Positions 12,766 to 15,004 of a DNA stretch of 15,004 nucleotides are shown piece after piece; positions within the stretch are counted from its first letter, which is position 1; each line of letters begins with the position of its first letter. The DNA lies in the NCBI GenBank assembly GCA_035272265.1, contig DATEQV010000215.1:1-15004 (forward strand), read 5' to 3'. The stretch comes from Acidisphaera sp035272265 (GTDB lineage: Bacteria > Pseudomonadota > Alphaproteobacteria > Acetobacterales > Acetobacteraceae). Position numbers and translations under genes: made by a program. The notes beneath the pieces were generated by a model. The model did no database searches and was not told the DNA's origin. It saw only the letters and a list, made by a program, of their open reading frames with translations.

Positions 12766-14103
12766 ATGGCTGCCACGACGAGCGGGCTGACGGACGCCGA
12801 GCACAGCGCGCAACTGCGCAAGGCGGTGATCGCCGCCACGGTCGGCACCACGATCGAGTGGTACGACTTCTTCCTCTACGGCACCGCTGCGGGGCTGATC
12901 TTCCCCAAGCTGTTCTTTCCGAACTCCGATCCGCTGACCGGCACGCTCGCCTCGTTCAGCACCTACTTCATCGGCTTCGTCGGCCGCCCCATCGGTGCGG
13001 CGATCTTCGGCCACTACGGCGACCGTATCGGCCGCAAGGCCACGCTGATCGCCACCCTGATGCTGATGGGTGTGGCGACGTTCCTGATCGCCTTCGTCCC
13101 GAGCTACGCCGAGATCGGCATCTGGGGCGCGGTCATCCTGACCATCCTGCGCATGCTGCAAGGCATCGGCGTCGGCGGCGAGTGGGGCGGCTCGGTGCTG
13201 ATCGCGATGGAGTGGTCGAAGGGCCACGCCCGCCGGGGCCTGGTCGCGTCCTGGCCGCAGTTCGGCGTGCCGTCGGGCCTGTTCCTGGCGAACCTGGTGG
13301 TGCTGATCGTCAGCGCCTGGACGGGGACCGATTTCCTGGTTTGGGGGTGGCGCATCCCGTTCTTCCTCAGCGTCCTGCTGATCGGCATCGGCCTGTGGAT
13401 CCGCCTCGGCATCCTGGAGACGCCGGTGTTCGCCGCCCTGGTCGCCGAGAAGAAGACCGAGAAGGCGCCGATCATCGAGGTGATCAAGCGGCAGCCGCGC
13501 GAGATCGTCCTGTCCGCGCTGCTGCGCATGGCCGAGCAGGCGCCGTTCTACATCTTCACCGCGTTCGTGTTCGCCTACGGGACCGGAACGCTGCACATGT
13601 CGCGCGACCTGATCCTGACCGCCGTGCTGTGCGCCGCGTGCGTGTCTTTCGTGACGATCCCGCTGTCGGGCCACATCTCCGACCGGATCGGGCGGCGGAA
13701 GATGTATCTGATCGGCGCGGCGGTGACGGGGCTGTTCGGCTTCCTGTATTTCGGCATGCTGAGCACGGCGATTCCGTCCGCGGTGTTCATCGCGATCGTG
13801 GTGTCGCTGATCCCGCACGACATGATGTACGGCCCGCAGGCGGCGCTGATCGCCGAGGCGTTCACGCCGCGCCTGCGCTACAGCGGCGCCTCGCTCGGCT
13901 ACCAGCTCGCCTCGATCATCGCCGGCGGCCCGGCGCCGCTGATCGCGACCGCGCTGTTCGCGCACTACGCGACGGGGTACGCGGTCGCGGTCTATATCGC
14001 GGCGTGCGCGGTGGTGAGCCTGTTCGCCGCCGGCTTCATGCCGGATTACACCGGCAAGGACATCTCGGCCGAATACGACGCGATGATCCTGGCCGAGGAG
14101 TAG
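12766..14103 (+). CDS. MFS transporter, metabolite:H+ symporter (MHS) family
   Basis: The 445-residue inner-membrane protein has twelve predicted helices and the marks of the MHS group of the major facilitator superfamily (ProP, ShiA, KgtP, CitA relatives). The opening AATVGTTIEWYDFFLYGTAA (24-43) is diagnostic. The cytosolic loop motif appears twice, GHYGDRIGRK (82-91) and GHISDRIGRR (302-311), and the helix-4/5 motif is RMLQGIGVGGEWGGS (129-143). Substrates of this family are small organic acids or osmolytes; which one cannot be told, because no catabolic genes are adjacent. The ATG at 12766 has a strong Shine-Dalgarno. The short charged C-terminal end (KDISAEYDAMILAEE) is normal for the family. 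Confidence 0.92.
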   Translation: MAATTSGLTDAEHSAQLRKAVIAATVGTTIEWYDFFLYGTAAGLIFPKLFFPNSDPLTGTLASFSTYFIGFVGRPIGAAIFGHYGDRIGRKATLIATLMLMGVATFLIAFVPSYAEIGIWGAVILTILRMLQGIGVGGEWGGSVLIAMEWSKGHARRGLVASWPQFGVPSGLFLANLVVLIVSAWTGTDFLVWGWRIPFFLSVLLIGIGLWIRLGILETPVFAALVAEKKTEKAPIIEVIKRQPREIVLSALLRMAEQAPFYIFTAFVFAYGTGTLHMSRDLILTAVLCAACVSFVTIPLSGHISDRIGRRKMYLIGAAVTGLFGFLYFGMLSTAIPSAVFIAIVVSLIPHDMMYGPQAALIAEAFTPRLRYSGASLGYQLASIIAGGPAPLIATALFAHYATGYAVAVYIAACAVVSLFAAGFMPDYTGKDISAEYDAMILAEE

Positions 14104-14144
14104 GGCGGGCGTGTTTCGCGACGGTTGAGTGGGGGCGGCGCGTA

Positions 14145-14182
14145 GGGCGGAGGCAGCGGAGCGAACTCCGCCGCATCCGCCC
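14145..14182. repeat. REP-like imperfect palindrome after the transporter gene
   Basis: GGGCGGAGGCAGCGGAG (14145-14161) pairs with CTCCGCCGCATCCGCCC (14166-14182), matching at 15 of 17 positions around a CGAA tetraloop, preceded by GTA as in many REP elements. It lies 42 bases past the symporter stop. It could act as transcript-end hairpin; a further short stem with T-run (GCGC-GGT-GCGC, then CTTTTT, about 14204-14220) follows and may complete termination. Confidence 0.55.
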
Positions 14183-14304
14183 GAGCCCGCGTGACGGCGG
14201 AATGCGCGGTGCGCGCTTTTTGCTACGCCTGCTGCGGCGGGTCTTCCCGATGCCGCCCCCGGCCGTTCACGCGACCTCGGACACTCTCGCTCCTCGGCGG
14301 TTTG

Positions 14305-14583
14305 CTATTCCCATTCGTGACGTTCGGAGCAGAAGACATCGCTCAAGGTCAGGCCAAGCAATTGGGTCAGCCTCCATAACAGGGCCGGCGATGGCCGAGC
14401 GAGGCCGGTCTCGATGGCCTTCAGGTGTGCTGCTCTGATCCCCAACGCCTTGGCCAGCGCCTCTCGGGGGCAGCCGTGTGACTCGCGTGCTCGCATGAGG
14501 TTGCGGCCCACAAAGACGTCGATGGGGCGGGGGAAGGGGATTTGGTGTCCACCTGCCCGTGTTTTTTCGAGCGTGCTCGTCAT
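14305..14583 (-). CDS. XRE-family helix-turn-helix regulator
   Basis: The 92-residue protein has a Cro/C1-type helix-turn-helix: VGRNLMRARESHGCPREALA (25-44), then recognition part LGIRAAHLKAIETGLARPSP (47-66) and the closing helix LLWRLTQLLGLTLSDVF. No effector domain is present, which is the size of a single-domain regulator such as those of phage, plasmid or toxin-antitoxin systems. I use the ATG at 14583; in-frame starts at 14631 (ATG) and 14634 (GTG) would add 16-17 residues (MPSLGGGFATAEDRDP) and cannot be excluded, since none has a strong binding site. It points away from the IS end and from the lower-GC region. Confidence 0.8.
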   Translation of the reverse strand: MTSTLEKTRAGGHQIPFPRPIDVFVGRNLMRARESHGCPREALAKALGIRAAHLKAIETGLARPSPALLWRLTQLLGLTLSDVFCSERHEWE

Positions 14584-14681
14584 CGGATCTCGATCCTCAG
14601 CCGTCGCGAAGCCGCCCCCGAGGCTGGGCATCACGATTTCGTGAGGTTATGCTCGGCGTCCGGTCGAACGCAATACTGATT

Positions 14682-14700
14682 CTAACGATCAACTAACGAT
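14682..14700. promoter_or_regulatory. direct repeat CTAACGAT spaced by one helical turn
   Basis: CTAACGAT occurs at 14682-14689 and again at 14693-14700, 11 bases apart, in the lower-GC stretch upstream of the XRE gene (distance about 100-117 bases from the ATG at 14583, about 50-70 from the ATG at 14631). Two copies on one face of the helix suggest a protein-binding site, possibly for autoregulation. Confidence 0.4.
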
Positions 14701-14805
14701 TTCTGGCAGCTTGAGTAACGTGTGCGGGCAAGCAATCGTATTCGTTGCCAGCAGTAAAAACCACGGCACACGGCGTGTCTGCGATCTGGCAAAGCAAAAC
14801 GACGC

Positions 14806-14904
14806 AGGAGGAGGTCTACATTGAAGCCGCTTGCCGGACGATCCAGATACCGATCTCGAAATGGTATCTGCTCAACCCGGTGCGAGCACGGAGTTTCCCT
14901 GTAG
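14806..14904 (+). pseudogene. orphan ribosome binding site and 27-codon frame, perhaps a gene start cut by the IS
   Basis: AGGAGGAGG at 14806-14814 is an almost ideal Shine-Dalgarno, followed six bases later by TTG (14821), from which 27 codons run to TAG at 14902. The short frame crosses the hairpin at 14844-14870 and overlaps the antisense end of the transposase gene, so its later part is very likely insertion-sequence DNA. The simplest reading is a former plus-strand gene whose start remains and whose body was displaced by the insertion. The peptide itself has no recognisable features. Confidence 0.3.
14844..14870. repeat. perfect inverted repeat next to the transposase stop
   Basis: CAGATACC (14844-14851) and GGTATCTG (14863-14870) form an 8-bp perfect stem with an 11-base loop. 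It begins one base after the transposase stop codon on the minus strand. It may be a transcript-end hairpin or part of the subterminal end of the insertion sequence. Confidence 0.55.
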
Positions 14905-15004
14905 CGTCATCCTGATGGCCTGATAGGCGTCGATGCCACGACGAGCAGCGGTTCCGACGACGGAACGGAGAGCGGCGAACAGATCAGCGCCCCAGTTGGA
15001 GCGG
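14872..15004 (-). mobile_element. C-terminal end of an insertion-sequence transposase (partial)
   Basis: On the minus strand the window ends inside a reading frame that reads RSNWGADLFAALRSVVGTAA and continues RRGIDAYQAIRMTLQG to a TGA at 14872-14874. This ending is of a kind found in DDE transposases (FRSxWGAxxxAxxRSVxxTA ... DAxxAIRxTL), most like members related to IS66 in my memory, although the family cannot be fixed from 44 residues. The DNA to its left is of lower GC than the rest of the window, in keeping with a mobile or recently acquired segment. The bulk of the element lies beyond the right edge. Confidence 0.65.

Noticed and set aside
12523..13965. 480-codon minus-strand frame opposite the MFS transporter
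   Set aside because: Shadow of the transporter gene with very high Arg/Asp/Gln/His content and no motif; the plus-strand product is a clear MHS protein.

Overview
The window is GC-rich throughout (roughly 65-70% by eye, except a lower-GC patch at about 14640-14870) and densely coding with a strong G/C third-position bias. The gene set (ErpA, long-form dGTPase, CHASE-less class III cyclase, MHS-type MFS symporter, 'CGTCAT(T/C)GCGAG' palindromic repeats) fits an alphaproteobacterium, most likely of the Rhodospirillales/Hyphomicrobiales breadth; I cannot name the species. No rRNA, tRNA or CRISPR array is seen.

Layout. 1-2211: a Crp/Fnr-type regulator (minus) faces a secreted tandem retropepsin-like protease (plus), followed by a small exported WxxGxW-repeat protein. 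2216-4831: housekeeping block with erpA - small coiled-coil gene - xth (minus operon) divergent from dgt (plus). 4832-5029: short intergenic stretch with a decayed half of a dispersed repeat. 5030-7871: a compact arsenic operon read on the minus strand in the order arsR, thioredoxin-type arsC, glutaredoxin-type arsC, aquaglyceroporin (aqpS-like), arsM, with two GTGA start/stop overlaps and two TTCGA/TCGAA inverted repeats at its promoter. 8004-9007: a SOUL haem-binding-family protein and a four-helix membrane protein. 9114-9209: a complete palindromic repeat that abuts a small membrane protein gene. 9782-10843: a fused adenylate cyclase-FHA protein, convergent with a SPFH/prohibitin-like gene (10871-11896) and an upstream unknown gene (11997-12443). 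12766-14103: a metabolite:H+ symporter. 14305-15004: an XRE-type regulator, a lower-GC stretch with spaced direct repeats, and the C-terminal end of an insertion-sequence transposase running off the window.

How the genes work together. The clearest system is the arsenic operon. It has two unrelated arsenate reductases and an arsenite methyltransferase but no ArsB or Acr3 efflux pump in the cluster; the MIP channel sits where a pump would be. This matches the principle described for Sinorhizobium meliloti AqpS (arsenate enters, is reduced, arsenite leaves through the channel), here with ArsM added as a second outlet. The remaining genes are mostly single units or pairs. The FHA-cyclase fusion, the tandem retropepsin and the SPFH gene without an HflC partner are the other points worth a second look. 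I found no convincing evidence for a wholly new defence or mobile system; the right edge (regulator, spaced repeats, orphan Shine-Dalgarno, IS end) is the most accessory-looking part and is cut by the window.
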